Notes: generated by a model from the letters alone, not told the origin. DNA of 64,000 nucleotides from Microbacterium proteolyticum (GCF_014192415.1 NZ_JACHXY010000001.1:496001-560000); one strand, 5' to 3'. Numbered from the stretch's first letter, positions 53,797 through 63,460 are shown. Translations and numbers: made by a program.

Positions 53797-55662
53797 ATGT
53801 CCGTTCCCGCTCCCGCGCGCGGTCGGCGCGGCCGCCGCGTGCCCGAGGGCCCGCGCGCGTCGTTCCGGCAGCTGCTGCCCTTCCTGCTCGAGCACAAGCG
53901 CACGCTCGTCGTCGTCGCGGTCTTGAGCATCCTCGGCGCAGGTGCGACGCTCGTGCAGCCGCTTCTCGTCGGCCAGGTGATCACGCGCGTGCAACAGTCC
54001 GTGCCGCTCGGCGCGCTGGTGTGGCTGCTCGTGGGCTTCGTCGTGCTGTCGTCGCTCATCTCGGGGTACCAGCACTACCTGCTCCAGCGCACCGGCACCG
54101 CCGTCGTCTACTCGAGCCGCCGGCGGCTCATCGCGCGGATCCTGCGCCTGCCCATCAGCGAGTTCGACGCGCGCCGCACCGGCGACCTCGTCTCACGCGT
54201 GGGCACCGACACCACGCTGCTGTACGCCGTGCTGACGCAGGGACTCGCGGATGCCGTGGGCAACGCGCTCATCCTCGTCGGCGCGGTCATCGCGATGGCG
54301 TTCATCGATCCCCTCCTGCTCGGCCTGATCGTGGTCGTCATCGGGGCGTCGCTGGCAACCGTCGTCGTGCTCAGCACCCGCATCCGCTCAGCCTCCGCCG
54401 CGCAACAGGAGAAGGTCGGCGAACTGTCGGCCGGCGTCGAGCGCGCCGTCGGTTCCATCCGCACCATCCGCGCCGCGGGAGCCACCGCACGCGAGACAGA
54501 CTCGGTCACCGAGACCGCGACCGCGGCCTACAACGCGGGCGTGCGCATCGCCAAGGTGTCGGCGCTCATCGTGCCGGTCGCAGGGATCGCGTTGCAGGTG
54601 TCACTGCTCGTGGTGCTCGGCGTCGGCGGGTTCCGCGTGGCATCCGGAGCCATCGACGTCGCCGCCCTCGTCACCTTCGTCATCTTCCTGTTCCTGCTGG
54701 TGCAGCCGCTCGCATCGGCGATCGGCGCGATCACGTCGGTCAATCAGGCGTTGGGGGCGCTCGGACGCATCCAGGAGGTGCTCGACCTGCCCCTCGAAGA
54801 CGAGGGAGACCTGCCGGGCACGTCCACAGCGGTTGCGGATGCCGCGGCGATCGCGTTCCGCGACGTGCGCTTCCGCTACCCCGACCACGTCGTGAAGGCG
54901 CGCGAGGCCGCCGCCGCGGAGGCGCGGTCGGTGTTGGCGGACGTCCATCTCGACTCCGCCGAGCCGCCCACCGAGACCGATCGCGAGGTGCTGCGCGGAG
55001 TGTCGTTCATTGTGCCGCGGGGGTCGCGTGTCGCGCTCGTGGGACCGTCCGGGGCGGGGAAGAGCACGATCCTCTCGCTCGTCGAGCGCTTCTACGACCC
55101 CACGGACGGGGCGATCCTCATCGACGGCATCGACGCGCGCGAGCTCCCCCGCGACGAGCTGCGCGCCCGATTCGGCTACGTCGAGCAGGACGCCCCCACC
55201 CTCGCCGGGACGATCGCCGACAATCTGCGCCTCGCCTCGCCTGCGGCATCCGATGCCGACTGCGAGCGCGTGCTGCGCGCGGTGAACCTCGGCGACGTCC
55301 TCGAGCGCAACCCGCTCGGCGTCGACGCACCCGTCGGAGAAGACGGAGTCATGCTCTCGGGCGGCGAGCGTCAGCGTCTCGCGATCGCGCGGGCGCTGCT
55401 GGCCGCTCCCCCGGTGCTGCTTCTCGACGAATCGACGTCGTCACTCGACGGCGTGAACGAGCAGCGCATGCGCGAGGCCATCGATGCCGTCGCGACCGAC
55501 CGCACGCTCCTCGTCATCGCCCACCGCCTGTCGACCGTCGTCGACAGCGACCTCATCGTCGTCCTGCAAGACGGTCGGGTCGTCGGCCAGGGCACGCACA
55601 GCGAGCTCGTGGCATCCACTCCCCTCTACCGCGATCTGGCGAAGCATCAGCTGCTGGTGTGA
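53797..55662 (+). CDS. ABC exporter, fused membrane and ATPase domains
   Basis: 621 aa half-transporter (MsbA/LmrA-like). Six helices to ~330, with the coupling-helix region LRLPISEFDARRTGDLVSRVGTDT. ATPase: Walker A GPSGAGKST, Q-loop YVEQDAPTL, signature MLSGGERQRLAIARALL, Walker B VLLLDESTSSLD, and the H-loop VIAHRLSTV. An Ala-rich insertion (HVVKAREAAAAEARSVLADV) lies just before the ATPase core and is unusual. It likely works as a homodimer exporting lipids or drugs. GAGGTG precedes the ATG. Confidence 0.94.
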   Translation: MSVPAPARGRRGRRVPEGPRASFRQLLPFLLEHKRTLVVVAVLSILGAGATLVQPLLVGQVITRVQQSVPLGALVWLLVGFVVLSSLISGYQHYLLQRTGTAVVYSSRRRLIARILRLPISEFDARRTGDLVSRVGTDTTLLYAVLTQGLADAVGNALILVGAVIAMAFIDPLLLGLIVVVIGASLATVVVLSTRIRSASAAQQEKVGELSAGVERAVGSIRTIRAAGATARETDSVTETATAAYNAGVRIAKVSALIVPVAGIALQVSLLVVLGVGGFRVASGAIDVAALVTFVIFLFLLVQPLASAIGAITSVNQALGALGRIQEVLDLPLEDEGDLPGTSTAVADAAAIAFRDVRFRYPDHVVKAREAAAAEARSVLADVHLDSAEPPTETDREVLRGVSFIVPRGSRVALVGPSGAGKSTILSLVERFYDPTDGAILIDGIDARELPRDELRARFGYVEQDAPTLAGTIADNLRLASPAASDADCERVLRAVNLGDVLERNPLGVDAPVGEDGVMLSGGERQRLAIARALLAAPPVLLLDESTSSLDGVNEQRMREAIDAVATDRTLLVIAHRLSTVVDSDLIVVLQDGRVVGQGTHSELVASTPLYRDLAKHQLLV

Positions 55663-55730
55663 CCTCGGGCGGGTAGCGGCGGCGCCGCGTGGTGCGGCCC
55701 TCGCGCTCGCGGTGGGGGTGGTCGCGGTGG

Positions 55731-55838
55731 GCGGCGCGAGAAACGCTATAGGCTGGGAGAAACGCCCCGACGACGCGTTTCTTCCGGCGAGGAGCGTTTC
55801 TCACTCAACTCGACGGGGTGGCTGCGGCGGCCGGCGTA
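55731..55838. repeat. Palindromic element, family C, copy 1
   Basis: Outer arms GAGAAACGC (55738-55746) and GCGTTTCTC (55794-55802); inner arms GAGAAACGC (55757-55765) and GCGTTTCTT (55775-55783). Thus the same 9-mer occurs four times as two nested inverted pairs. A non-palindromic tail (GACGGGGTGGCTGCGGCGG) follows and is also conserved in copy 2. Confidence 0.85.
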
Positions 55839-55881
55839 GCTGACGCATCCACCCGCCGCGGTGCTGGCGTGGGTCGATAAG

Positions 55882-55989
55882 GCGGCGCGAGAAACGCTAT
55901 CGGCTGGAGGAAACGCCCCGACGACGCGTTTCTTCCAGCGAGGAGCGTTTCTCACGCAACCCGACGGGGTGGCTGCGGCGGCCGGCGTA
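55882..55989. repeat. Palindromic element, family C, copy 2
   Basis: A direct repeat of copy 1 offset by 151 bp, about 93% identical, with the same nested GAGAAACGC/GCGTTTCTC structure and the same tail. Confidence 0.85.
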
Positions 55990-56110
55990 CCACCCGGCCG
56001 GACGCGGACAGAACGACGCCCCTCCTGCGCGCCAAGAACGGGAGGGGCGTCGAGTCCGACACTCGCCCCACCGCGCGAAACGGCGGGCGGGGCGAGAGCA
56101 GGGGGTCGGC

Positions 56111-58015
56111 TCAGGACCGCTGGAGGCGGTACCGCAGCGCAGCGAGCTCCGCGCGCAGAGCCGCCGGCAGGTGCGAGCCGAACGTGTCGTAGAACTCCTC
56201 GGTCATGTCGGCCTCGGCCAGCCACGAGTGGGCGTCGACCGAGAAGAGCTCGGCGAGGTCGGCGGCCGGGAGGTCGAGCCCCGTGAGGTCGAGGTCTTCG
56301 ATCTTCGGCAGACGGCCGATGGGGCTGTCGACCGCCTCGACCTGGCCGTCGACACGGCGGATGATCCAGTCGATGACGCGGGCGTTGTCGCCGAATCCGG
56401 GCCAGAGGAAGCGGCCGTCGTCGCCCTTGCGGAACCAGTTGACCTGGAAGATGCGCGGAGCCCGGTCGAAACGGAGCTTCTGGCCGACCTTCAGCCAGTG
56501 GCCGAAGTAGTCGCCCATGTTGTAGCCGCAGAAAGGCAGCATCGCGAAGGGGTCGCGGCGGAGTTCGCCGACCGTCCCCTCCTGAGCGGCCGTCTTCTCC
56601 GACGACACCGTCGAACCGATGAAGACGCCGTGCGACCAGTCGGTGGCCTCGACGACGAGCGGCACGTTCGTCGCGCGACGACCGCCGAACAGGATGACGT
56701 CGAGCGGCACACCCTGGGGGGCCTCCCAGTCCGCGGCGATCTGCGGGCACTGGGCGGCGCCGACGGTGAACCGCGAGTTGGGGTGGGCGGCGGGACGACC
56801 CGACGCGGGCGTCCACGGGTTGCCCTCCCAGTCGGTGAGGTGCGGGGGCGCCTCGTCGGTGAGGCCCTCCCACCACACGTCGCCGTCGGGGCGCAGCGCC
56901 ACGTTGGTGAAGATCGTGTTGCCCCACAGGGTCTCGATCGCGGTGACGTTGGTCGACTCGCCCGTCCCGGGTGCGACGCCGAAGAAGCCGGCCTCGGGGT
57001 TGATCGCCCACAGGCGTCCGTCTTCACCGGGGCGGATCCAGGTGATGTCGTCGCCGAGGGTCTCGACGCGCCAGCCGGGAATGGTGGGGCGCAGCATCGC
57101 GAGGTTGGTCTTGCCGCAGGCCGAGGGGAACGCGGCGGCCACGTGGTACGCCTTGCCCTTCGGGTCGATCACGCGGATGAGCAGCATGTGCTCGGCGAGC
57201 CAGCCCTCGTCGCGGCCGATGACCGAGGCGATGCGCAGTGCGAAGCACTTCTTGGCCAGGATGGCGTTACCGCCGTAGCCCGAGCCGAACGACCACACCT
57301 CGAGGGTGTCGGGGAAATGCACGATGTACTTCTCGTCGTTGCACGGCCACGTGACGTCGGCCTCACCCGGCGCGAGCGGAGCACCGACCGAGTGGACGGT
57401 CTTGACCCACGGGGCACCCTTCGCGACCTGCTCGAGCACCGCCGTGCCGACGCGGGTCATGACACCGATGGATGCCACCGCGTAGGCGCTGTCGGTGATC
57501 TGCACGCCGATGTGACTCAGGGGGCCGCCGACCGCGCCCATCGAGAAGGGGACGACGTACATGGTGCGTCCGCGCATCGAGCCCTCGAAGACACCGTTCA
57601 GCGTCTCGCGGATCTCGGCCGGGGCGATCCAGTTGTTCGTGGGGCCGGCGTCCTCTTCGCTCTCGGAGGCGATGTAGGTGCGCGACTCGAGGCGAGCGAC
57701 GTCGCCGGGGTGCGAGCGGGCCAGGTACGAACCGGGCCGCCACTCGGGGTTGAGCTTGATGAGCTTGCCCTCGTCGACCATGTCGCGCAGCAGCGCGTCG
57801 TTCTCGGCGGGCGAGCCGTCGACCCAGTGGATGCGGTCGGGCTGCGTGAGGGCGGCGACCTGGTCGACCCACGCGGTCAGCGCGGAGAGACCCGGGCCCT
57901 CGAGAGCCGGACGGATGCCGTGACCGGGACGCGCGGCGCGAGCAGCGGCGGCAGCGGGCGCAGCGTTGGGGGAGCTGGAGCTGGAGCTGGAGCTGAAGAT
58001 GTCGGCGAGAGCCAT
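56111..58015 (-). CDS. pckG: Phosphoenolpyruvate carboxykinase (GTP)
   Basis: 634 aa, the GTP-dependent class. Kinase loop [13 protein letters not shown] with the hyper-reactive Cys, [13 protein letters not shown], the metal/PEP site [15 protein letters not shown], and [12 protein letters not shown] are all present. It converts oxaloacetate to PEP for gluconeogenesis. Eight consecutive serines (about residues 8-15) are encoded by four exact AGCTCC hexamers, a slippage-prone tract. The ATG at 58015 follows GAGGAGAACG. It is divergent from a RamB-like regulator, which is a likely controller. Confidence 0.96.
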   Translation of the reverse strand: MALADIFSSSSSSSSPNAAPAAAAARAARPGHGIRPALEGPGLSALTAWVDQVAALTQPDRIHWVDGSPAENDALLRDMVDEGKLIKLNPEWRPGSYLARSHPGDVARLESRTYIASESEEDAGPTNNWIAPAEIRETLNGVFEGSMRGRTMYVVPFSMGAVGGPLSHIGVQITDSAYAVASIGVMTRVGTAVLEQVAKGAPWVKTVHSVGAPLAPGEADVTWPCNDEKYIVHFPDTLEVWSFGSGYGGNAILAKKCFALRIASVIGRDEGWLAEHMLLIRVIDPKGKAYHVAAAFPSACGKTNLAMLRPTIPGWRVETLGDDITWIRPGEDGRLWAINPEAGFFGVAPGTGESTNVTAIETLWGNTIFTNVALRPDGDVWWEGLTDEAPPHLTDWEGNPWTPASGRPAAHPNSRFTVGAAQCPQIAADWEAPQGVPLDVILFGGRRATNVPLVVEATDWSHGVFIGSTVSSEKTAAQEGTVGELRRDPFAMLPFCGYNMGDYFGHWLKVGQKLRFDRAPRIFQVNWFRKGDDGRFLWPGFGDNARVIDWIIRRVDGQVEAVDSPIGRLPKIEDLDLTGLDLPAADLAELFSVDAHSWLAEADMTEEFYDTFGSHLPAALRAELAALRYRLQRS

Positions 58016-58133
58016 GTCGTTCTCCTCGGTTGAGAGCAAACTCGGTGTCGTTCCTCCATATTGCGGCCCTCACAACCACACTTTCAGTGGTATCCAGCTG
58101 TAAGAAATGGGTTTCTTTCGATATGGTCAAGGA

Positions 58134-59573
58134 ATGGCGTCGTCGTTCGAACTCACCACCCTGGGTCACCGCATCCGTCATCACCGTCTGGCCCGCGGAC
58201 TGACGCTCGATGAGCTGGGAGCGCTCGTCGGCGTGGCCGGCAGCCAACTGAGCCTCATCGAGAACGGTAAGCGGGAGCCGAAGCTCTCGCTCCTGCAGGA
58301 GATCGCGCGCGCGACCGAGACCGAAGTCACCGAGCTGCTCTCGAGCGAGCCGCCGAACCGCCGCGCGGCGTTGGAGATCGAGCTCGATCGGGCGCAGGGC
58401 AGCCCGTTCTTCCGACAGCTCGGCATCCCCCCGGTCAAGGTGAGCAAAGGCACCAGCGACGACACCATCGAGGCCGTGCTGGGCCTGCACCGGGAGCTGC
58501 AGCGTCGCGAGCGCGCGACCATCGCGAGCCCCGAAGAGGCGCGCCGCGCCAACACCGAGCTGCGCCTGCGCATGCGCGAGACGGCGAATCATCTGCCCGA
58601 GATCGAGAGCCTCGCCGAGAAGCAGCTCAAAGCGGCGGGACACGCGACCGGAGCCCTGACCCACCGCACGGTCAGCATCATGGCCGAGCAGCTCGGGTTC
58701 GAGCTCATCTACGTCAACGACCTGCCGCATTCGGCGCGCTCGGTCACCGACCTCGAGCACGGTCGCATCTATCTGCCCCCGGCATCCATCCCCGGCGGGC
58801 ACGGCCTGCGCTCGATGGCCCTGCAGGCGATGGCCCATCGTCTGCTGGGTCACCGCCCGCCCACTGACTACGCCGACTTCCTGCAACAGCGCCTCGAGAT
58901 CAACTACTACGCCGCGTGCTGCCTCATGCCCGAGACCAGCTCCGTGGCCTTCCTGGCCCAGGCGAAGAAGGATCGCAACCTCGCCGTCGAGGACTTCCGC
59001 GATGCGTTCGGGGTGACCCACGAAGCCGCGGCGATGCGCATGACCAACCTCATGACGACCCACCTGGGCGTGCATCTGCACTTCCTCCGGGTCGACGGCG
59101 ACGGCGCCATCTCGCGCGTGTACGAGAACGACGGACTGCCGTTGCCGACCGATGTCACGGGGTCGGTCGAGGGGCAGGTCGTGTGCAAGAAGTTCTCGGC
59201 GCGCGCCGCCTTCGCCGAGCACAACCGCACGACCGAGCACTACCAGTACACCGACACCCCCGCCGGCACCTTCTGGTGCTCCTCGCAGACGGGAACCACC
59301 AGCGACGGCGACTTCTCGATCACCGTGGGCGTTCCCTTCGACGACGCGCGGTGGTTCCGCGGGCGCGAGACGTCGAAGCGCGGGGTGTCGCACTGCCCCG
59401 ACGAGTCGTGCTGCCGACGCCCCGACACCGAGGCCGCGGAACGCTGGCAGGGCAAGGCGTGGCCGAGTGCCCGCGTGCACCGGTACATGTTCTCGCCTCT
59501 CCCGCGCGGGATGTTCCCGGGCGTCGACGATGCGGAGGTCTTCGCGTTCCTCGATCGGCACGCCGACGGCTGA
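58134..59573 (+). CDS. RamB/ScfR-type short-chain fatty acyl transcriptional regulator
   Basis: 479 aa. N-terminal HTH_3 (~8-62, GLTLDELGALVGVAGSQLSL), a middle region, an IrrE/DUF955-like metallopeptidase-fold segment (~200-290, ending in LPPASIPGGHGLRSMALQAMAHRLLGH) and a C-terminal DUF2083-like domain with cysteines (HCPDESCCRRP). This is the RamB layout; RamB in Corynebacterium represses acetate and glyoxylate genes. Divergent pckG fits control of gluconeogenesis. TATGGT ends 6 nt before the ATG at 58134, so it is probably leaderless; AAGGA is also adjacent. Confidence 0.9.
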   Translation: MASSFELTTLGHRIRHHRLARGLTLDELGALVGVAGSQLSLIENGKREPKLSLLQEIARATETEVTELLSSEPPNRRAALEIELDRAQGSPFFRQLGIPPVKVSKGTSDDTIEAVLGLHRELQRRERATIASPEEARRANTELRLRMRETANHLPEIESLAEKQLKAAGHATGALTHRTVSIMAEQLGFELIYVNDLPHSARSVTDLEHGRIYLPPASIPGGHGLRSMALQAMAHRLLGHRPPTDYADFLQQRLEINYYAACCLMPETSSVAFLAQAKKDRNLAVEDFRDAFGVTHEAAAMRMTNLMTTHLGVHLHFLRVDGDGAISRVYENDGLPLPTDVTGSVEGQVVCKKFSARAAFAEHNRTTEHYQYTDTPAGTFWCSSQTGTTSDGDFSITVGVPFDDARWFRGRETSKRGVSHCPDESCCRRPDTEAAERWQGKAWPSARVHRYMFSPLPRGMFPGVDDAEVFAFLDRHADG

Positions 59574-59797
59574 GGCGGGGCGGATCGGGGCTGCACAACT
59601 CCTGCAGAACCGGCGAGAGCGCTCCGCGCAGGCCGCCGGACCGGCGAATCCCCAGGAGTCACGCGTCGCCGCCGGCTCACGGCACCTGGTCCGCTGCCCC
59701 GCAGGGCCGGGGCCGCACACGTCCTGCAGAACGCCCTCCCCGGGCGCCGGGAGCCGCCGCCCGGTCGAGGACGCAGGAGTTCCGCTCAGCAGGACGA

Positions 59798-59847
59798 CGG
59801 ATGCCACGACCCCGACGCTCCGGAGAGCGTCGGGGTCGTGGCATCCG
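59798..59847. terminator. Strong terminator between the RamB-like gene and the aldehyde dehydrogenase gene
   Basis: A perfect 23-bp stem (59798-59820 with 59825-59847) closed by a CGGA tetraloop. The ends are CGGATGCC and GGCATCCG. It can serve both convergent genes. Upstream, 59574-59797 is GC-rich with two CTCCTGCAGAAC-like words and no gene. Confidence 0.9.
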
Positions 59848-59852
59848 GTGTC

Positions 59853-61325
59853 TCAGGCGTAGGGGTTCGCCGTCAGGGTGTACTTCGTCTGCAGGTACTC
59901 GTGGATGCCCTCGTCGCCGCCCTCGCGGCCGAGGCCCGACTGCTTCCAGCCGCCGAAAGGCGCCGCGGCGTTGGAGACCACCCCGACGTTGAGGCCCATC
60001 ATCCCGGTTTCGAGACGGTCGATCATGCGCTGTCCGCGCGCGAACGACTCGGTGAAGACGTAGGAGACGAGACCGTACTCGGTGTCGTTCGCGAGGCGGA
60101 CCGCGTCGTCTTCGTCGTCGAAGGGGACGATGGCGAGCACGGGTCCGAAGATCTCCTCGCGCAGGATGTCGCTGCCCGGCTGCACGTCGGCGACGACGGT
60201 CGGCTCGAAGAAGGTGCCGGGGCCGTCGACCGGTGCACCACCGGTCGTGACGGTGGCGCCGCGCTCGACGGCGTCGCCGACGAGCGTCTTGGCCTTGTCG
60301 ACCGCGCGGTCGTCGATGAGGGGTCCGATCTGCACGCCCTCCTCGGTGCCGCGGCCGACCTTCATGGCCCGCACGCGCTCGGTGACACGGTTCGTGAAGT
60401 CCTCGACGATGCCGCGCTGCACCAGGAAGCGGTTGGCCGCGGTACAGGCCTGGCCGATGTTGCGGAACTTCGCGAGCATGGCACCCTCGACGGCCTTGTC
60501 GAGGTCGGCATCCTCGAACACCACGAAGGGGGCGTTGCCGCCGAGCTCCATCGACGTGCGGAGCACGCCCGGCGCCGCCTGCTGCAGCAGTTTCACGCCG
60601 ACCGGGGTGGAGCCGGTGAACGACAGCTTGCGCAGGCGCGGGTCGGAGATGATGCGCTCCGACACCGGCCCGGTATCGGTCGTGGTGACGACGTTGACGA
60701 CACCGGCGGGGACGCCGGCGTCCTGCAGGATCTGGGCGAAGAACAGCGTCGTGAGGGGGGTGAGGGTGGCGGGCTTGATCACGACCGTGCAACCGGCGGC
60801 GAGCGCGGGGGCGATCTTGCGGGTGGCCATGGCGAGGGGGAAGTTCCACGGGGTGATGAGGTAGCAGGGCCCCACCGGGTGATGCGAGACGATCATGCGA
60901 CCGGTGCCCTCGGGGTTCGCGCCGTAGCGGCCCTGCGTGTGCGCGGTGACCTCGCTGAACCAGCGGAGGAACTCGCCGCCGTACGCGACCTCGCCGCGCG
61001 CCTCGGCGAGGGGCTTGCCCATCTCGAGCGTCATCAGCAGGGCGACGTCTTCCTTGCGCTCCTGCAGCAGGTCGAAGGCGCGGCGGAGGATCTCGGCACG
61101 CTCACGCGCCGGGGTGGCCGCCCACGACGGGAACGCCTCGGCCGCGGCATCCATCGCCGCGACGCCGTCGTCGACCGTGGCATCGGCGATCTCGTGGATG
61201 ACGTCACCCGTGGCGGGGTCGTTCACGGCGACGGTCCTGCCGCCGGTCGCCTGGCGCCACTCGCCGTTGATCAAGAGGCCGGTGGGTACGGATGCCAGCA
61301 GCTCGCTCTCGCGCGGATCGGTCAT
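59853..61325 (-). CDS. NAD(P)-dependent aldehyde dehydrogenase (succinate-semialdehyde dehydrogenase type)
   Basis: 490 aa. Catalytic Glu at about 260 (SMELGGNAPFVVF) and Cys at about 294 (NIGQACTAANRF); cofactor site FTGSTPVGVKLL; PWNFPLAM. The GQxCTAANR form and C-terminal GGWKQSGLGREGGDEGI match succinate-semialdehyde/glutarate-semialdehyde dehydrogenases (GabD). It oxidises a semialdehyde to a dicarboxylate. AGGAGG precedes the ATG at 61325. It follows an aromatic monooxygenase in the same direction, so it may act on ring-cleavage products, but classical GABA metabolism is equally possible. Confidence 0.88.
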   Translation of the reverse strand: MTDPRESELLASVPTGLLINGEWRQATGGRTVAVNDPATGDVIHEIADATVDDGVAAMDAAAEAFPSWAATPARERAEILRRAFDLLQERKEDVALLMTLEMGKPLAEARGEVAYGGEFLRWFSEVTAHTQGRYGANPEGTGRMIVSHHPVGPCYLITPWNFPLAMATRKIAPALAAGCTVVIKPATLTPLTTLFFAQILQDAGVPAGVVNVVTTTDTGPVSERIISDPRLRKLSFTGSTPVGVKLLQQAAPGVLRTSMELGGNAPFVVFEDADLDKAVEGAMLAKFRNIGQACTAANRFLVQRGIVEDFTNRVTERVRAMKVGRGTEEGVQIGPLIDDRAVDKAKTLVGDAVERGATVTTGGAPVDGPGTFFEPTVVADVQPGSDILREEIFGPVLAIVPFDDEDDAVRLANDTEYGLVSYVFTESFARGQRMIDRLETGMMGLNVGVVSNAAAPFGGWKQSGLGREGGDEGIHEYLQTKYTLTANPYA

Positions 61326-61465
61326 GGGTCCTCCTGGATCGGGGCGGGGTTCCCGCCAATTCTCGTCAGCCCGCGCCGTGGGGCCGATATACGTGGCGTA
61401 CAAAGCGGATGCCGGTGTCGCCGCCGTGGACGCTCCTGGCAGGAGTCGTCGGTGGCGCGCCGGCC

Positions 61466-61530
61466 GCGAGAAACGGCATCCGCGGGGCGAAACGCCTCGC
61501 CGACGCGTTTCTTCGCGTGAGGGGCGTTTA
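61466..61530. repeat. Palindromic element, family C, copy 3, supplying a stop codon
   Basis: GAGAAACG, GCGAAACGCC, GACGCGTTTCTT and GGGCGTTTA occur in the same order and spacing as copies 1 and 2. The last bases (61528-61530) are the TAA stop of the FAD monooxygenase on the minus strand. The tail seen in copies 1 and 2 is absent. Confidence 0.75.
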
Positions 61531-63375
61531 TGGGCGCGACGCGACCGCGGCCGGCATCGCCACCACCCCGGCGAAGAACCGCTCCAGCTCGTCGGGGGCG
61601 GTGAGCGGCAGCACGTGCGCCACGTACTGATCGGGACGCACGACCACGACGGCACCCTCGGCGCCGATGCCGCGTTCGGCGAAGACGTCGGCCGTCGTCC
61701 AAGCCGAGGGGGCTGCGGCGAACACCTTCTCGAGGTCGGTCAGGCCGAGCGGCCCCGAGCGCGGACGGAACAGCGCCGGCACACCGACGACGTCCTCCCA
61801 CCGGCCGGGGAACACCGCCTTCACGTCGAACACCGCGTCGGGGTCGGCGCCCTCGGGCGTGAACCGCTCCACGATGTCTTGCGCGGCCCCGGCCCACTCG
61901 CGCAGCGCCGAGCCTTCGGCATCCGCGAACGCGTAGATCCGCCAGCGCCCGTCGGCTTTCGCGTGATGGCCGAGGTGCACGGCGTTGCCGTCGCACACCC
62001 GCACGACCTCGACGCTGTGGAAGCGTTTGCCGACGGGGAATCCGGATGCCAGCTCCTGGGCCGGCGCCTCGGCGGTGATCGACGAGGGGGCGTACTGCGT
62101 CATGAAGCCCGAGGGGAACTCGGCCGTGGCCAGGTAGTAGGTCGACAGCTCCGCGGGATCGGTGATCTCGCCGGGCTTGCGCGCCATGAGCGACGACCAC
62201 TCGCGGTCGAAGTCGATGAGTTGCTGGGCGACGGGCCGGCGCTCCCGGTCGTACGTGCGCAGCAGCTCCGCCGACGCAAGGCCGGTGAGCACGTGGCCCA
62301 GCTTCCAGCCGAGATTGAAGCCGTCCTGCATCGAGACGTTCATGCCCTGCCCCGCTTTGGCGCTGTGCGTGTGGCAGGCGTCACCGGTGAGGAAGACGCG
62401 CGGGTGGTCGAGGTCGTCGACGAACTGGTCGGTGACCCGGTGACCCACCTCGTACACGCTGTGCCACGCGACCTGTTTCACGTCGATGGAGTACGGGTGA
62501 AGGATCTCGTTCGCCCGACGGATCACCTCGTCGATCGGGGTCTGCCGCACGCGGTGGTTGTCGCCCTCGGCGACCTCGCCGAGGTCGATGTACATGCGGC
62601 TGAGGTAGCCGCCCTCGCGCGGGATGTGCAGGATGTTCCCGGCGGCGGCGTTGATCGCGCACTTGATCCGCCAATCGGGGAAGTCGGTCTCGACGAGCAC
62701 GTCCATGACGCCCCACGCGTGGCGCGCGGCAGCCCCCACGTGCGTGCGGCCGATCGCCTGGCGCACGCCGCTGCGTGCGCCGTCGCACCCGGCGACGTAC
62801 TTCGCACGGATCGTCCGCTGACCCTCGGCCGTGCGCACACGGACCTCGACGTCGTCGGCGCCCACCTCGAGGCCCACGAACTCCACACCGTAGTCGGGCA
62901 CGATGCGCGCGGGGCCGTGGGCCGCGGCCTCGGCGAAGTAGTCGAGCACCCGCGCCTGGTTGACGATGAGGTGCGGGAACTCGCTGATCTTGTAGCCGTA
63001 GTCCTCGGTGCGGGTGGTGCGCACGATCCGTTCGGGGTTCTCGGGGTCGGGGGCCCAGAAGTTCATCCACCCGATGTTGTACGCCTCGGCGGTGATGCGG
63101 TCGGCGAAACCGAACGCCTGGAAGGTCTCGACGCTGCGGGGTTGGATGCCGTCGGCCTGGCCGAGGGCGAGACGCCCCTCGCGCTTCTCGATGAGACGGG
63201 TCGTGAGGTGCGGGAACTGCGACAGCTGCGCCGCGAGAAGCATCCCGGCGGGACCCGAGCCGACGATGAGCACGTCGACCTCGTCGGGGAGTCGGTCAGG
63301 ACGATCGACACCCGTGCCGGCGGCGTTCTGCACGCGCGGGTCGCCCGAGACGTAGCCGTGGTGGTGGAACTGCAT
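61528..63375 (-). CDS. FAD-dependent aromatic hydroxylase (phenol 2-/3-hydroxybenzoate 4-monooxygenase type)
   Basis: 615 aa. FAD-binding start DVLIVGSGPAGMLLAAQLSQF, NADPH/FAD motif CDGARSGVRQAIG, and GDACHTHSAKAGQGMNVSMQDGFNL-like sequence (GDACHTH ... KAGQGMNVSMQD). The C-terminal thioredoxin-like domain (~445-615) is that of phenol hydroxylase and MobA. It hydroxylates a phenolic ring with NADPH and O2. AGGAG precedes the ATG at 63375. It is divergent from an IclR regulator, the usual arrangement in aromatic catabolism. Exact substrate unknown. Confidence 0.9.
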   Translation of the reverse strand: MQFHHHGYVSGDPRVQNAAGTGVDRPDRLPDEVDVLIVGSGPAGMLLAAQLSQFPHLTTRLIEKREGRLALGQADGIQPRSVETFQAFGFADRITAEAYNIGWMNFWAPDPENPERIVRTTRTEDYGYKISEFPHLIVNQARVLDYFAEAAAHGPARIVPDYGVEFVGLEVGADDVEVRVRTAEGQRTIRAKYVAGCDGARSGVRQAIGRTHVGAAARHAWGVMDVLVETDFPDWRIKCAINAAAGNILHIPREGGYLSRMYIDLGEVAEGDNHRVRQTPIDEVIRRANEILHPYSIDVKQVAWHSVYEVGHRVTDQFVDDLDHPRVFLTGDACHTHSAKAGQGMNVSMQDGFNLGWKLGHVLTGLASAELLRTYDRERRPVAQQLIDFDREWSSLMARKPGEITDPAELSTYYLATAEFPSGFMTQYAPSSITAEAPAQELASGFPVGKRFHSVEVVRVCDGNAVHLGHHAKADGRWRIYAFADAEGSALREWAGAAQDIVERFTPEGADPDAVFDVKAVFPGRWEDVVGVPALFRPRSGPLGLTDLEKVFAAAPSAWTTADVFAERGIGAEGAVVVVRPDQYVAHVLPLTAPDELERFFAGVVAMPAAVASRP

Positions 63376-63437
63376 CGATTCTCCTGACGTCGATGTCGGG
63401 GGCATCGCGACCTCGCGATGCTTGCGGGCAGATCCGC

Positions 63438-63460
63438 CTGTGTTCTATATTCGAACACAG
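63438..63460. promoter_or_regulatory. Operator palindrome between the monooxygenase and IclR genes
   Basis: CTGTGTTC (63438-63445) and its exact complement GAACACAG (63453-63460) around TATATTC. It is AT-rich in an otherwise GC-rich setting, and TATTCT follows at once (63461-63466). It is likely the IclR operator covering both divergent promoters. Confidence 0.65.

Larger units (their letters stand above)
55663..56110. other. Convergent intergenic region with two family C repeats
   Basis: 448 bp between the ABC exporter (+) and pckG (-). Two ~108-bp direct repeats fill 55731-55838 and 55882-55989. The remaining ~120 bp before pckG contain GGAGGGGCGTCGAGTCC-type GC-rich sequence that may form the pckG terminator. 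No gene. Confidence 0.75.

Noticed and set aside
58016..58133. RamB binding site in the pckG/regulator gap
   Set aside because: Only a bare TTTGC core (in GAGCAAACTC) was found; too weak to call against the known RamB consensus.
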